DNA of 64,000 nt from Dictyoglomus sp. NZ13-RE01 (GCA_002878375.1 NIRF01000008.1:25272-89271), one strand, 5' to 3'; counted from the stretch's first letter, positions 28,888 to 40,224 are shown. Notes: generated by a model from the sequence alone, not told the origin. Numbers and translations are program-made.

Positions 28888-29840
28888 AGGTGTTGAACGC
28901 CCATCAAAAGTCCTCTTTCATCAAAAGATGCTCGGAAGCATTCTTGACCCTTAAAATAAACAACGGTGTCTACTCCATACATTCCTTGCTCGTTTTTCCA
29001 GACTAAGCCTATCTCTGGTATCTGCAGGATAACATCTTTTTTCAAAAGAGATGGGTGTATGTAGAACGGACCAAATGAAGGCACACCCATAGATTCTGTG
29101 GGCGTAGACATGCCAGAAGTACTCTGTAATATCGAGTATCTGGCAACCCTTCCCTGGACATTTGAGAGTCGATAGCTCGAACTTCCAGCAAGATTAGTGA
29201 ATCCGTACATAGATGTGTAAATGTTGTAAGTGTGGCTTTCTCTGGCAACAGGCGGAAATTCTTTTATATTTGGCCATTCAATGTAGAAATGCTTCACATT
29301 TTGACTCATAACTACAGCGGAACCTTCCCGTTGTTTTACGAGAACCTGGACTCTCTGAACGAGTCCTTCGTTCGATATCCAAAAATCTTGAGAAGAAACA
29401 TTATATGCTATGCCCAGCCAAATGGAGTTTTCGGAGACACGTCCTCCTCTCACTACAATGCCTTGCTTGGCATACATATCAGATTTCTTAAGTAAATCTT
29501 GGACTGCATTGGGATGGATGAAAACAAAAAGAGGCATAACTTTGAAAGGCTGAAAGGTTATCTGATAAGTAGAAGGTGAGACAAGAACGATGAACTCTAT
29601 ACCGTACACAGTGTTTTTTTCTATATCCGTAACAATATCGATCCTGAATCCTTTTCCAGATGCGGCACTTGCGCCCCCACCAGATTGAGTACCGCCTTCA
29701 TGTTGATAGACCACCACAAGACCTGGCTTGACCCAATTAGGAACCGGGTAGTTTTGTGGAAGAAGGAGTGAAGGATCTACTTGAGCCAAGCTGGAGACTA
29801 CTGCTAATACAAGAAAGATTAAAATAGCACGCAGTCTCAT
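28848..29840 (-). CDS. Secreted protein of unknown function
   Basis: 330 residues with a clear signal peptide (LRAILIFLVLAVVSSLAQ). The rest is beta-rich with few cysteines and includes a glycine/serine stretch (GGTQSGGGASAASGKG, about 52-67). I recognise no domain. The gene has a good ribosome site (AAGGGGGA) and codon use with more C and G than the neighbours, like the flavodoxin remnant beside it, suggesting both came together from another genome, possibly of the Thermotogales type (inference only). Likely a periplasmic or envelope protein. Confidence 0.7.
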   Translation of the reverse strand: MRLRAILIFLVLAVVSSLAQVDPSLLLPQNYPVPNWVKPGLVVVYQHEGGTQSGGGASAASGKGFRIDIVTDIEKNTVYGIEFIVLVSPSTYQITFQPFKVMPLFVFIHPNAVQDLLKKSDMYAKQGIVVRGGRVSENSIWLGIAYNVSSQDFWISNEGLVQRVQVLVKQREGSAVVMSQNVKHFYIEWPNIKEFPPVARESHTYNIYTSMYGFTNLAGSSSYRLSNVQGRVARYSILQSTSGMSTPTESMGVPSFGPFYIHPSLLKKDVILQIPEIGLVWKNEQGMYGVDTVVYFKGQECFRASFDERGLLMGVQHLYSGLIFSAELIQ

Positions 29841-30135
29841 TGTTTTTCCCCCTTTTAACTTTTATTTTAAATCCCAAAAATTATTATTTGTATATATTAT
29901 ATCACGTTTTACCACATACTGCTCCCCTTAAAATTGAACAATTAAATATCTAAACGAGAAAAGTGTATGTCATTATAAACGTAATTATATCAGCGGTGTG
30001 TATATAAACGAGTTATATTAATTAAGACAAAAGGGGTTGGCAAAAGAAGAATAAAAAACACCATTTTTTTATATTTGACTTTAAATTAAAAACATGTTTT
30101 AATAAAACAAAATATGATATTTAGGAATTTAGTAA

Positions 30136-31032
30136 TTGAGAAATAAAAGCTTAAAAGATACTATTTTTTTGGAGTATATTTACAGTTTCTGCGGTTTTAC
30201 TTATCATATTCTCTTTACTCATTACCGCAGTAGTCTATAGAACAGGTATTAATAACGCAACAGCCATAATTAGGCAGAGAAATCTTGCTATGAAAAATTA
30301 CATTCTTTGGTATTTTATGCCACTTAGAAGAACTGTTGAGGTATTTTCTGAAAATCCCATTATTAAAAAAGGTACTACACTAACAAAAGAAGAAAGGAAG
30401 GAGATTCTTAATCTCTATAGAGTTGCTAAGGATATTCTACCTAATATAAATTATGTTTATTCAGGTTATGAGGATAAAACATTATTAATCAATAATTACA
30501 AACCTCCGTTGAAGAGTCGAATATTCAGCTTGAGATTCTATCTACCACTGCCTCTCTTACTGAATTATTCAATAGAAGAAAGCTTGTTCAAGAGCTTGAG
30601 AGAGAAAAACTTAGGACAGAAAGATACAAATCTAATGCATCTATAATCATATTTGATATAGATCATTTCAAAGAAATAAATGATACATATGGGCATGAGG
30701 AAGGAGATATAGTTCTTAAAGAGGTTGGAGAAATTGTAAAGTCAACCATTAGAAAGACAGACTTTTTAGGTAGATGGGGAGGGGATGAATTTATCATTCT
30801 TCTTCCAGAAACAGATTTAAAATCCGCTGTTTCAATAGCAGAAAAAATAAGAAAATCTATAGAAGAACATACTTTTGGTGGTGGTAGACATATAACTGTA
30901 AGTATGGGAGTTGCAACTTTTACAGAAGAATTAAGCCTTAAGGAAACTATAAAGCAGGCGGATGACATGCTTTACATGGCAAAACAAAAGGGAAGAAATA
31001 GGGTAGAATATCCCCATGATGATGAAAAATAG
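30136..31032 (+). pseudogene. Membrane-anchored GGDEF (diguanylate cyclase) protein, decayed
   Basis: The remains read in three frames. A TTG at 30136 opens RNKSLKDTIF, then a run of seven T shifts the frame into a membrane helix (FTVSAVLLIIFSLLITAVVY) and a sensor-like part up to NNYKPP. Near 30505 the frame changes again to TSVEESNIQLEIL, entering the cyclase domain: LTELFNRRKL, FDIDHFKEINDTYGHEEGD, RWGGDEFIIL and ADDMLYMAKQKGRN. The GGDEF site is intact, but the usual TDSLTGLFNRR reads TASLTELFNRR. The sensor region is short, so part was probably deleted. It ends one base from the convergent DUF499 gene. Confidence 0.85.
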
Positions 31033-31033
31033 A

Positions 31034-33571
31034 TTAGTTTAATTTTTCTTCAATGATTTCAATCCTTGCTTGTCTAAATGCTTCTAATATATTATTCTCA
31101 TAATAAAATTTATCTATCTCTCCACCACTTGCCTCAAATATAATTTCTACTTCAAGATTAGAAAAAGACTTTTTTAATAGATTTATAATTCTTATAATTT
31201 GAGAAGTTTCTCCTTTTTTTGGGTCAATCTTTAATTTTAGATGCAAACTTTTTAATTTATATTCTGGGTTTACATTAACTTCTATTGTTCCAGTAGGCTC
31301 ATGAACGCTAATCCCCTTTCCATCTTCAGGGGATTTAGTTTTTTCTTTTCCCTCTTCCGTACTTTTTTCTTTTTTACAAAGCTCTGGTTTAATAATTACT
31401 TCGCTTTCTTCAAACTCTATTTTTACATCTTCTACACATACAATTTCTCCATAATTAATATATCCAAAACCAAAAAGTCCTTTTTTAACTCCCTCCATTA
31501 TTCCCTCTTTTAGAGCATCTCTTGAAAGCAGGCGAGTTTCTCCAGGAGTTGTAAGAAAGGTATTATAAAGATTTTTTATGGGAATATAATCTTTATCTGA
31601 AAGATATTTTTCTTTAATTACCACAGGAGATATTTTTTCAAGAATTTCACCCTGACTCCTTAAATACTCATATACCTCATTATTTAATTGGTTTTCATGT
31701 ATATTGGGTATTCCCATATTAAATTCTTTAAAGCCATTTTTATCAGGCACAAATAATTTTCTATAATATTTTCTTAATTCTTCATACTCTCTTCTTTCAA
31801 GTTCTTTAAGTTTTCTTGTGATTTCTTCCCTTTGTCTATGGGATAAGTTCAAAGATTTATCACTCTCAATCTCTTTAGTAGCAATAAGTTTTCTTAAAAA
31901 GTTTTGGAAGCTTTCTTTTTGTCCATCATCGGAGCATAAAAATATTAATGTATTTCTATAAACCCTTGGAGATTCTCCACAATTTTCAAGAAATTCCTTA
32001 TCTGGTCTTTCCTTGTTTAATATTGCAAGCTTTAATTCAGGAGTATCTGGAATATCCTTTGAAAATTTAGGATGTAAGTAAATTTTTAGCTTTTGAGAAC
32101 CTACCGAATATTTCTGCAAAATCTCTCTTTCCTTCTCATATATTTTAGACTCAGGTACATTTTCTTCCCTTGAAAGCATAATTTTATTTAAATTTGGCTG
32201 GTTAGTGAAGAATAGACCATCATCGGAGAGGTAAAAAAGTTTTTCTCTTAAGTTATTTATCACTGTATCTATAATGGAGCTTTCAAATTCTGGTGATGCA
32301 TTGCAAAGCTTAAGCTCTTTTGTTGTTGTTCCCCTTTCTCCTTTACCAGAAAAAGAAAGCATAAAAATAGCTGTGCTAATAACGGTTCCAAGTTTATATG
32401 GAGCATATGAAGTGCCAATACTTTCATCAACCTTTTTTGCTCCTGCATTTTTTGATGTTATATCCTGGGCAATAATACTATCCCACTCTTGTCCAATATG
32501 GGCTATAAGCTCTCTTCTTATTACATCATTGCTAAGATCAAAATCACCAAGACGAATGAATGGTATTTTTGTATCTTTAAGGCTATAAATTACCTGAGAA
32601 AGTAATCTTAAAACACCTCTTGTTCTCTGAAAAGTTGGAAATGAGCCCCATCTCTTGTAGAGCACATCAATAACCTCTGGTTTAAATGGATAGCTTTTTA
32701 AAAATCTTTCTCTATATTCAGAAATTTCATTCTCCGATAAAATTTTTTCATTCCTTGCATAGTCTATAAATTCATCTACTATTTTTTGTGCTTCTTCTTC
32801 ATCTATTCTATTGAAGAGTCTTGCTCTAATCACATATTCTATTTCCTCATCGCTTACTGGAGTATATATATTTTCTGTTCGTCCAGTGATCTTTTGGAGT
32901 TGCTGATATATTTTTTCTGTATTTTCGTCATAGTGTTCTATATTACTTGATGGTAATGTAAAAACAAATAGGGAATTTCCTACAGTTGAAACGGCTCCTG
33001 TTAGTTCCTGAATAAAAGCAAGAGTTTGGGCGGACAAATTTGAATCACCAATCTTTATTCCTCCTGCCTTTGTCACATATTCCAATATTTCATCCATAAG
33101 GATGAGGGCAGGGGAGTTTTTGGATAAAAGTTCTATTAATTTTTCTTTTCCTGGTGCTATATCGCCCTTTGTTATTACCACTTCTCCTGTAAGCTGTCTT
33201 TCCAATTCTTCCCATAATTTTTTCTCCTTTGGATCAAAGGCTGTTCCATCAATAACTACAACCTTTGCATTCCATTCCTTAGATCTATGGTAAAGGGCTA
33301 TAAGGGTATGGGTTTTTCCTCCTCCAAAGGGGGTTTGTAGCTGAATAACTGCTCTATCGCTTTTCCCTTCAAGTCTTTCTTTTGCAATATTTAAAATATT
33401 TTTTAATCCATTGGTTACATAAGTTCTTCTAAAAAATAGGTTAGGATTCATATAATCAATGGGAGCTTTGCCACTTGCTACCTGCCATAGGTCTGCAGCA
33501 AATACTTCCATGTTAAGTTTTCCTTGAATTATGTCATCATGAGGTAATGCAATTTGAATAAATGATTTCAT
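31034..33571 (-). CDS. DUF499 family ATPase
   Basis: 845 residues. P-loop QTPFGGGKTHTLIALYHRS near residue 83, followed by a Walker-B-like LILMDEILEYV (about 155-165). A mixed central part and a charged linker (KKEKSTEEGKEKTKSPEDGK) precede a C-terminal domain with predicted beta strands. DUF499 proteins are large ATPases found next to DUF1156 methyltransferases in defence islands, which is exactly the arrangement here. A GTG at 33580 directly abuts the ribosome site GGAGGGTG; the ATG at 33571 has normal spacing and is chosen. Last gene of the operon. Confidence 0.85.
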   Translation of the reverse strand: MKSFIQIALPHDDIIQGKLNMEVFAADLWQVASGKAPIDYMNPNLFFRRTYVTNGLKNILNIAKERLEGKSDRAVIQLQTPFGGGKTHTLIALYHRSKEWNAKVVVIDGTAFDPKEKKLWEELERQLTGEVVITKGDIAPGKEKLIELLSKNSPALILMDEILEYVTKAGGIKIGDSNLSAQTLAFIQELTGAVSTVGNSLFVFTLPSSNIEHYDENTEKIYQQLQKITGRTENIYTPVSDEEIEYVIRARLFNRIDEEEAQKIVDEFIDYARNEKILSENEISEYRERFLKSYPFKPEVIDVLYKRWGSFPTFQRTRGVLRLLSQVIYSLKDTKIPFIRLGDFDLSNDVIRRELIAHIGQEWDSIIAQDITSKNAGAKKVDESIGTSYAPYKLGTVISTAIFMLSFSGKGERGTTTKELKLCNASPEFESSIIDTVINNLREKLFYLSDDGLFFTNQPNLNKIMLSREENVPESKIYEKEREILQKYSVGSQKLKIYLHPKFSKDIPDTPELKLAILNKERPDKEFLENCGESPRVYRNTLIFLCSDDGQKESFQNFLRKLIATKEIESDKSLNLSHRQREEITRKLKELERREYEELRKYYRKLFVPDKNGFKEFNMGIPNIHENQLNNEVYEYLRSQGEILEKISPVVIKEKYLSDKDYIPIKNLYNTFLTTPGETRLLSRDALKEGIMEGVKKGLFGFGYINYGEIVCVEDVKIEFEESEVIIKPELCKKEKSTEEGKEKTKSPEDGKGISVHEPTGTIEVNVNPEYKLKSLHLKLKIDPKKGETSQIIRIINLLKKSFSNLEVEIIFEASGGEIDKFYYENNILEAFRQARIEIIEEKLN

Positions 33572-33591
33572 TCTTCTCACCCTCCAAATTT

Positions 33592-36318
33592 TTAATCTTC
33601 AAATAGGCTCCTTTGCTCAATGGTACCTTTTATTTCTTCTCTTAATCTTTCTCTTCCACTTAAAAATCCATCAAGAAGCCTTTTTTCTTTGCTGTCACTT
33701 GGTAAGGTTTCAGATATTGCTTGAGCCACTCTATAAAATGCATCTCTCATTCCATATCCTGTATCTTTTAAAATCTCCTTCATCTTCTCCTTTTTTCCAT
33801 CTTTCCAAAGTAATAAAACTTTGTGGAGAACATCTATCATATCTTCTGTATTTTCAAGCTCCTTCAAATCCCTATCTTGTGGTCCAAGTACTATTATAAA
33901 TTCTTTTTGTTTTTTAATAAATCCCTTATTCCAAAACTTCTCAAGATCAACCCCTATTGAACTTGCAAGCTTTCTTGCATCGTCAAACTCTACCTTTGCC
34001 TCTTTATAAGTCCATCGCCAAAGTAAATAAAATCTTGTAAGAGGTGAAAGTTCTCCAGAGATACCATCATGAAGAATTTTTTTCACTGTGTAATCGGTAA
34101 CAACCTCTCTAATATAATCTATTAATTTTTCTGCACTAATTTCATTTCCTTCATAATCCATAACCTTTTTGTATTTTGCAAAAATCTCAATAGCAGAGCC
34201 AATTCCTGCCACAAAATAATCTGCACCACCTATACCTTCCTCCCATAGTTTTTCAAGTTTTTTAGGTACATAATTTTTTATTTCCTCTTTTACTTCATTA
34301 AACCATCCTATCTCTTTCCTTTCCATTTTCCTGCAGATAAAATATATAGATGAAGCTAAAGCGGCAGATTCTTTTGCCCTTAATCTTGCCTTCATTTCTG
34401 TATCAATAGGCCATGAGGCTGTAGGAACAAGTCCAGATTCAATAAGGGAGTTTATTAATGTTTCCCAGCCAGAAGCTGATTTATGAGCATATACAATTAT
34501 TGCTATGCCATTTGGTTTTAGAACCCTTGCTATCTCTCTAAATGCTTTTTTAAGCATATCCTCAAAAAATTTTTTACCTGCTTCAAAGCCACCTTTTTGG
34601 TGAGAATAAGCTACAATTTCCTTTGATTTGGGAGTAAGTGGAGTAATAAAAAGGTCTGGATATAAATCTCCAATGCTTCTTTTTAACCATACATAGAAGA
34701 AATCAGAAAGATAAGAGTAAGGCACATTATCATAATAGGGTGGATCTGTGAAAACTGCATCAAAATAGTTATCTGGATATGGAAGCTCTGTTGCAGATGC
34801 TTGAGTAACAAGAGGAATATAAAGTTTTCCATAGTTTTCTACTGGAGGAATTTGGGAGAGGTTTTCTAATGTAGTAATTATATAACTATATTGTTTCTCC
34901 CATCCCTGAACTCCATCTATAACATTTGTTTCAGCATAATCCCAAACCATTCCTAAGGCTTGACGGCCAAATGTATGTTCCTGTTTCTCTGCAATATTAT
35001 TCCAAATCGATAAAATAGAGTTTCTATCTGCCAACCTATTTACACCTAACCCCAAATAGCTTACCACAGCTTTTGCATACTCTTTATCATATCCTTCCTC
35101 AATCATCTTTTTGTAAGCAAGTCTTACTTTTTCTGTAAATGTAATTAGAGCCAGCTTTTGTCTGGAATTAAAAAGATCACCATAAGAGTTTAATTCATAA
35201 TTACGAACAGAAAATGCTCTTTCTGCTCCTCGACCTTTGCCTTCTGGAGTTGGTTCATCCGGCACAGGGTCAATTCCCCATTCCTCCATAAGCTTTTGTC
35301 TTTTTTCCTCCAAATAAATTTCCGCTTGCTTGAAAATTTCCATATCTTTTTCCATTGCAATTCTATATCTTTTACCTTCAGCACCGGGCTTATGCAAGAC
35401 TACTGCAACCATTCTTTGCCCTGCTTTTCCTTCTTTAAAAAGCTTCCTTGTTGTATCATCATTAATTACACTGCCACATACAGGACACACCACTACTGCC
35501 CTTGAAACAGTGCCTTTTTCTGGGTCAAAATCTGGGGGCATTTCTTCATATCCATCTCCAACTATTTTAAACTTTACTTCTTTCCCCTCAACAAAAGGAT
35601 AAAGAGAAACTTTTTTATTATCCTTCTTTGCAAGCCAAAATTGGCGCATTAATGGTATCTCCGCATTACATGTAGGATTTTGGCATGGGATAGTGCGAGC
35701 CCATATATATCCCACAGGAATATCTCCATTTTCATCTATGGGATAAAATTTTCCAATCTCTTCCTTTGCAGACTCCAACACCCAATTTCCCCACTTTTTA
35801 ACATCCTCAAGAAGGGGGTTTTTCGTCTCAGACTCCAGTAAACTATGCTCATTTTTAATCTCTCTTGGTCTTCCATATTTTTGTGGGTATTCAAGGGTAC
35901 ATTTTAAAATGAGAACTGCAACAGGATTGTACTCTACAGCGTGAACCTCACATCCAAGTCTTAATGCTTCAAGGGGAATAGAACCACCACCCGAGAAAGG
36001 ATCAAGGACTTTTGGGGGTTTTCCACCATTTGCCTCCAAAATATCTTTTCTTGCCTTTTCAATTATATGCTTATTTAAAGAATTTTCCCACTTTGAAAGG
36101 TTAACGATAAATTGATTAATTTTGTCCCACTCTGTTCTGTCTTCTTGAGCAGGTATTAATGCGGAATAGTTTGTTGCTCTTGATGAAGCAAGAGGTCTTC
36201 GAGCCCACCAAATATGTAATGTTGATATGTGCCCATGTCTTATATTTTTCTCCTTTGCAGATATCTCACTTACCTCTTTCACAGGAAAACTATCTTCTAT
36301 AAATCTTTTATCCTTCAT
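33592..36318 (-). CDS. DUF1156 DNA methyltransferase (N6-adenine/N4-cytosine type)
   Basis: 908 residues. The DUF1156 start ([20 protein letters not shown]) is followed by the AdoMet motif [19 protein letters not shown] and the catalytic DPPY ([20 protein letters not shown], about 535-555). Between them, zinc-ribbon cysteines appear ([18 protein letters not shown]). Such enzymes methylate an exocyclic amino group in DNA. The ATG at 36318 overlaps the helicase stop (ATGA), which decides the start over the ATG at 36327. Probably the modification subunit of the three-gene system. Confidence 0.9.
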   Translation of the reverse strand: MKDKRFIEDSFPVKEVSEISAKEKNIRHGHISTLHIWWARRPLASSRATNYSALIPAQEDRTEWDKINQFIVNLSKWENSLNKHIIEKARKDILEANGGKPPKVLDPFSGGGSIPLEALRLGCEVHAVEYNPVAVLILKCTLEYPQKYGRPREIKNEHSLLESETKNPLLEDVKKWGNWVLESAKEEIGKFYPIDENGDIPVGYIWARTIPCQNPTCNAEIPLMRQFWLAKKDNKKVSLYPFVEGKEVKFKIVGDGYEEMPPDFDPEKGTVSRAVVVCPVCGSVINDDTTRKLFKEGKAGQRMVAVVLHKPGAEGKRYRIAMEKDMEIFKQAEIYLEEKRQKLMEEWGIDPVPDEPTPEGKGRGAERAFSVRNYELNSYGDLFNSRQKLALITFTEKVRLAYKKMIEEGYDKEYAKAVVSYLGLGVNRLADRNSILSIWNNIAEKQEHTFGRQALGMVWDYAETNVIDGVQGWEKQYSYIITTLENLSQIPPVENYGKLYIPLVTQASATELPYPDNYFDAVFTDPPYYDNVPYSYLSDFFYVWLKRSIGDLYPDLFITPLTPKSKEIVAYSHQKGGFEAGKKFFEDMLKKAFREIARVLKPNGIAIIVYAHKSASGWETLINSLIESGLVPTASWPIDTEMKARLRAKESAALASSIYFICRKMERKEIGWFNEVKEEIKNYVPKKLEKLWEEGIGGADYFVAGIGSAIEIFAKYKKVMDYEGNEISAEKLIDYIREVVTDYTVKKILHDGISGELSPLTRFYLLWRWTYKEAKVEFDDARKLASSIGVDLEKFWNKGFIKKQKEFIIVLGPQDRDLKELENTEDMIDVLHKVLLLWKDGKKEKMKEILKDTGYGMRDAFYRVAQAISETLPSDSKEKRLLDGFLSGRERLREEIKGTIEQRSLFED

Positions 36319-39300
36319 GCTCTCCATACCTCTTCCGATTTATTTTTCCATTCTTCCAAGGGTATAATATATCTTACCACACCAATTTCTTCCAGTGGTA
36401 AAAGATTTATGGCAGGATTTTTAATGATTGTTAAAACAGGATTTGTTTTTATATTAGATACTATATATAAATAATATTGGTCTTTGAAATTTTTTGCTTT
36501 AAACCATTCGTTTTGAGTTAGGGCTACGTCTCCCTCTTCAGCTCTTGCCTTAACCTCTATGTATCTTACTTCTCCTGTCTTTTCATCCTTTGATCTTATA
36601 TCATATCCAAGATTTTCCTTTGACACATCTTCAGGAGTTCTACCACATTCCCTTTCATATCTCATAGCTATCTCCATCCCAATTTTTTCAATCTCTTCAT
36701 TTTCTACCATTGCATCTTTCATTGGCACCACCTTTATCACTGTTAAAAGCTCCGGTTTTGTCATAGATAAATTTTGTTCCTGTTCTATCTCTTTTTCTAA
36801 ATCCTCTCTTGCATTTTTATATTTTTCCAAAAGTTCTTTTTTATTTCTTATAGGTAAATCTACTTTTTCTCCCTTATCAAGTCTATCGTAAAGTTCTGCT
36901 AATTCTTCGTTTAATTTATCAATAAAATAATTAAGTGATTTTAAACCATATTTCCTTTTTATTTCTGCCTGTCTTTTTCTCTCCTGAGCTATCTCCTCTT
37001 TATATTTTTCTACTGCATAAATAGCACGACCTATTAATTTATTCTCCTCTACTATATATTCAGAAGGGTTTGATTTTTCAGGTGACAAATCCCAAATAAT
37101 AGTAGGATTTATTTCTCTTACACTATTTCCATCATCATAAAGGGCAAATATTTTTCTTCCTGCAATCTCCCCTTTTGCATCTTTTATCTCTCCTATGTAA
37201 AACCAGATGTATCCATTTAGTTTTCCAGATGGATCTTTGAATACTGCTCCTCTTTTAGCCTCCAATTGGTAATTCCTAATAATCCATTCTAATAAAGCTT
37301 CTAATAATGGATGTCCAAAGGAGATAAACTCTGCATCTTGATTTCTAAAGGCTATATCTTTATCAAAGGTTGCTTTTGGATAGCTTCTACTTAATTTACC
37401 ATACATTTTTTGAAAATTAATATCGTCATTAAAATTTATAAGAGGGGTTGAAAATACATCTTCAATGGCTATAAACTCTTTCTTAGTATCTTTAATTTTC
37501 CCTTTAATATCCGAATTTGTGTATGCCTTTCTAAAGAAAGCTTCAACATATTCAGGTACAAGTTTATTTTCTTTTGCCTTTTCATTCATTTCTTTTATCC
37601 TTGTGTAATCAATAAATCTTGTGGCAAGGCTTTCTCCCAAGATCTCTTTTATTTCAGAGATATATTTCTCATCAGGTTTTATATCTAATTCCTTTAAGAT
37701 TTCATCCATACTTTTAGCATTCATCACTGCATCAACTATAAGTTGGTATAGATTTTTATCTTTAAATATCTCACCAATTACATCAAAGATCCTGTCACTT
37801 CCAAGCTTTTCTCTTATCTCATCTAATTTATCAAGTAATTTAGAAAGCACCTTTCCTTCTCTTGTATCATCCGCCACAAGATTAAAAATATAAACATCTT
37901 TTTGCTGACCATATCTATGGATTCTTCCCATTCTCTGTTCAAGCCTATTTGGGGTCCAAGGTATATCATAATTTATCATTATATGGCAAAATTGCAGGTT
38001 TATTCCTTCTCCTGCAGCTTCTGTGGCTACCATTATATCAGTATAGTCTTTGAAATTCTTCTCCTCTTCAATTCTTTTTTCCATATTCATTCCGCCATGT
38101 ATGAAGTTTACCTTATATCCCCAGCTCTTTATTTTTTCCACTAAATATTCAAGAGTATCCTTAAATTCAGTAAATATTAATATTCTGGGTTTTCCATCCA
38201 TCTCCTTAATTTTCTTAAAGCCTTCTTCAATTGCCTTTTTAAGCTCTTTAATTTTTACCTCCTCTTCAGATTGCAATACCTCTTTTGCTTTATTAATAAG
38301 TCTTTCTAAGGTCTTTATTTCCTTTTTTAGCTCATCCATATTTTTTGCCAATGTGATTTGTTCCCACTCTTCTTCCTTTTTCATTCTTTCTTCCTCAGCC
38401 ATATCTTCATATTCTTCTATATCAATTTCTTCCTCTGGTACTCTTTTTAGCTCTTCCTCTTTTGAGATCTTTTCCAATCTGTTTTTTCTTCTTTCCAAGG
38501 ATCTTAAAAGGGCATAGACACTTGATGCCATTCTTCTTTGAAGAAGTACAAGGGCAAAGGCAACATTCCTTCTTCTATCCATTTCAATTGCTTTATTGTA
38601 TTGTTCTACTACATATTTTGTGACCTCGTTATAAAGTTCCTTTTCTTTATCTGAAAGCTGAAATTTTATCGTTTTTGGAAATCTTCTTGTGAATATGGGT
38701 TTTCCCTCAAAATTCTTAAGATCCTCTTTTAGTCTTCTAATAAAAAGGGGATTATCCTTATTCTTTAAGGATTCTTCTATCATCTCTTTTGTTGCAAAAA
38801 ATCCTGGCATGAGAAGATCTAAAAAGAGTCTAAAATTTTCTGGATCTCCTTTATGGGGTGTAGCAGTTAAAAAGAGAAGATGATCTGAATTTGCGGATAA
38901 GACCTCTCCTAATTTGTAACGTTGAGTTTTTTGGGTTTTTTCTCCATATTTATATGCTGAGAGTTTATGGGCTTCATCCACGATAACCAAATCCCAATGG
39001 ACTATGCTTAATGAGGTGAGTATATCTTTTTGTTTTGCAAAATCCATAGATGCTATTATTTGTTTTTCTCTTTCCCATGGATTTTCACCGAACAAATTAT
39101 TAAAACTATTTCTGTCTACAACTACAAAGGTTTCATTAAATTTTTCCTTAAGCTCTCTTTTCCATTGATCTACTAAATGACCAGGCACAATTAAAAGAAT
39201 TCTATTAATAAGTCCTCTTAACTTTAGCTCTTTTAGAACAAGTCCTGCCATTATGGTTTTTCCTGCACCAGGGTCATCCGCAATTAAAAATCTGATACGA

Positions 39301-39641
39301 GGTTGTTTCAAAACATAGCCATAGACTGCCTCAATCTGGAAGGGTAGGGGTTCAATTTTGGATACATTCATAGCAAGAAGAGGATCAAAAAGAGATGCAT
39401 ATTTAAAGCGCGTTGCTTCTATCAAAAGGAAAGTTTTCTCAGGGTCCGAAGAAAAATCCAATGCGGTCTCAATTACTTTTATCCTATTTAAGTCCTCTTT
39501 TGGGATTAATCCCTCTACGAATTGTTTAGAATTTACTCCAATACCTACAATACGTATATAATCGTTTATAAATTCAACTTTTTCTAATTTCACAGGTTCA
39601 TTCCAAAAATCTCCTATAATCGTTTTACCCTCTTCAATCAC
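36315..39641 (-). CDS. SNF2-family helicase fused to a DUF3883 nuclease-like domain
   Basis: 1108 residues. Helicase motifs: [20 protein letters not shown] (I), [10 protein letters not shown] (II), [10 protein letters not shown] (III), then in the second lobe [30 protein letters not shown] (V) and [18 protein letters not shown] (VI). A coiled coil of Glu/Lys lies around 380-480. The last 120 residues are DUF3883: [21 protein letters not shown] gives Asp and Glu-x-Lys, a PD-(D/E)xK-like site. It may translocate along DNA and cut. GTG start with GGGGAGGTG upstream. First gene of the helicase-methyltransferase-ATPase operon. Confidence 0.9.
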   Translation of the reverse strand: MIEEGKTIIGDFWNEPVKLEKVEFINDYIRIVGIGVNSKQFVEGLIPKEDLNRIKVIETALDFSSDPEKTFLLIEATRFKYASLFDPLLAMNVSKIEPLPFQIEAVYGYVLKQPRIRFLIADDPGAGKTIMAGLVLKELKLRGLINRILLIVPGHLVDQWKRELKEKFNETFVVVDRNSFNNLFGENPWEREKQIIASMDFAKQKDILTSLSIVHWDLVIVDEAHKLSAYKYGEKTQKTQRYKLGEVLSANSDHLLFLTATPHKGDPENFRLFLDLLMPGFFATKEMIEESLKNKDNPLFIRRLKEDLKNFEGKPIFTRRFPKTIKFQLSDKEKELYNEVTKYVVEQYNKAIEMDRRRNVAFALVLLQRRMASSVYALLRSLERRKNRLEKISKEEELKRVPEEEIDIEEYEDMAEEERMKKEEEWEQITLAKNMDELKKEIKTLERLINKAKEVLQSEEEVKIKELKKAIEEGFKKIKEMDGKPRILIFTEFKDTLEYLVEKIKSWGYKVNFIHGGMNMEKRIEEEKNFKDYTDIMVATEAAGEGINLQFCHIMINYDIPWTPNRLEQRMGRIHRYGQQKDVYIFNLVADDTREGKVLSKLLDKLDEIREKLGSDRIFDVIGEIFKDKNLYQLIVDAVMNAKSMDEILKELDIKPDEKYISEIKEILGESLATRFIDYTRIKEMNEKAKENKLVPEYVEAFFRKAYTNSDIKGKIKDTKKEFIAIEDVFSTPLINFNDDINFQKMYGKLSRSYPKATFDKDIAFRNQDAEFISFGHPLLEALLEWIIRNYQLEAKRGAVFKDPSGKLNGYIWFYIGEIKDAKGEIAGRKIFALYDDGNSVREINPTIIWDLSPEKSNPSEYIVEENKLIGRAIYAVEKYKEEIAQERKRQAEIKRKYGLKSLNYFIDKLNEELAELYDRLDKGEKVDLPIRNKKELLEKYKNAREDLEKEIEQEQNLSMTKPELLTVIKVVPMKDAMVENEEIEKIGMEIAMRYERECGRTPEDVSKENLGYDIRSKDEKTGEVRYIEVKARAEEGDVALTQNEWFKAKNFKDQYYLYIVSNIKTNPVLTIIKNPAINLLPLEEIGVVRYIIPLEEWKNKSEEVWRA

Positions 39642-39729
39642 TTAGTGCACCTCCCCAAAAAATTTAAATCACAAAAATTTTGTTTGCCTATTTTAATGCT
39701 TCATCAAAATGGGAAAGAACATCCAATCT

Positions 39730-39798
39730 TCATAGTGGAAAAGAATTTTCCCTCAATTGATATAAATCTCCGAGGTTTTTCTCCTTTTTAATACCCAT
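39730..39798 (-). CDS. Possible 22-residue peptide upstream of the helicase operon
   Basis: ATG at 39798 follows AAGGAGAG at normal spacing and a TATAAT further upstream; the frame encodes a Lys/Glu-rich peptide starting MGIKKEKNLGDLYQL and ending SFPL. In a neighbouring frame the sequence goes on as HYEDWMFFPILMKH, so this may be the broken start of a lost gene rather than a leader peptide. Confidence 0.3.
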   Translation of the reverse strand: MGIKKEKNLGDLYQLRENSFPL

Positions 39799-39828
39799 AA
39801 AGTGCTCTCCTTTTAATTTCTAACTTGC

Positions 39829-39857
39829 ATTATAATAAAGCATAAAAATATATGCAA
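39829..39857 (-). promoter_or_regulatory. Candidate promoter of the helicase operon
   Basis: A perfect TATAAT on the minus strand (39834-39829) with a weak TTGCAT 17 bases upstream. It would give a leader of about 180 bases before the helicase GTG. It lies back to back with the first CRISPR leader copy. Confidence 0.4.
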
Positions 39858-39872
39858 GGAAAAAAGATAATC

Positions 39873-40094
39873 GTGATATAATATTTTCAAAAATTGCACC
39901 TTAGAAAAAAAGAATGGAGAGGATTATCCGAGGATGCGTGAGGCCACTACTCTCATGCGGGTTTGAGATAAATTTTTATGACAAAAAATGGGGTAAAAAT
40001 ATCAAAAACTGTGGGTAAAAATTGGGACAAAAAATGGGGATTACGTAAAATTGGTTTTGCAGGGCGCATGAAATCTTTCTTCCAGAAACCCGCA
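39873..40094 (+). repeat. CRISPR leader, copy 1
   Basis: A 222-base AT-rich sequence directly before the first repeat. It has an extended -10 box (TGA-TATAAT, 39874-39882) and a hairpin (GCGTGAG with CTCATGC). It is repeated at 40225 at an exact offset of 352 bases; including the following repeat I count 13 differences in 258 bases by hand, with no gaps. Confidence 0.75.
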
Positions 40095-40203
40095 GTCAAA
40101 ATGATTCCCGGAATAATACGGGATTGAAACTTATCACCTGCTCCTCAATCACAATCGTCGATCCTACTGTCAAAATAATTTGTGTAGTAATAGGATGGAA
40201 AAG
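40095..40203 (+). CRISPR. One-spacer CRISPR unit behind leader copy 1
   Basis: A 36-base repeat (40095-40130, beginning GTCAAAATGATTCCCGG and ending GGGATTGAAAC), a 38-base spacer (40131-40168) and a degraded terminal repeat from 40169 that keeps GTCAAAATAATT and then diverges. Terminal decay fits the leader-distal end, so transcription should be on the plus strand. Confidence 0.8.
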
Positions 40204-40224
40204 ATAAAAATTTTAAAATCAAAT

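Noticed and set aside
31034-39641. DISARM system
   Set aside because: A SNF2 helicase and adenine-type methyltransferase are present, but no drmA, drmB (DUF1998) or drmC (phospholipase D-like) gene is seen; DUF1156/DUF499 is a different family set.
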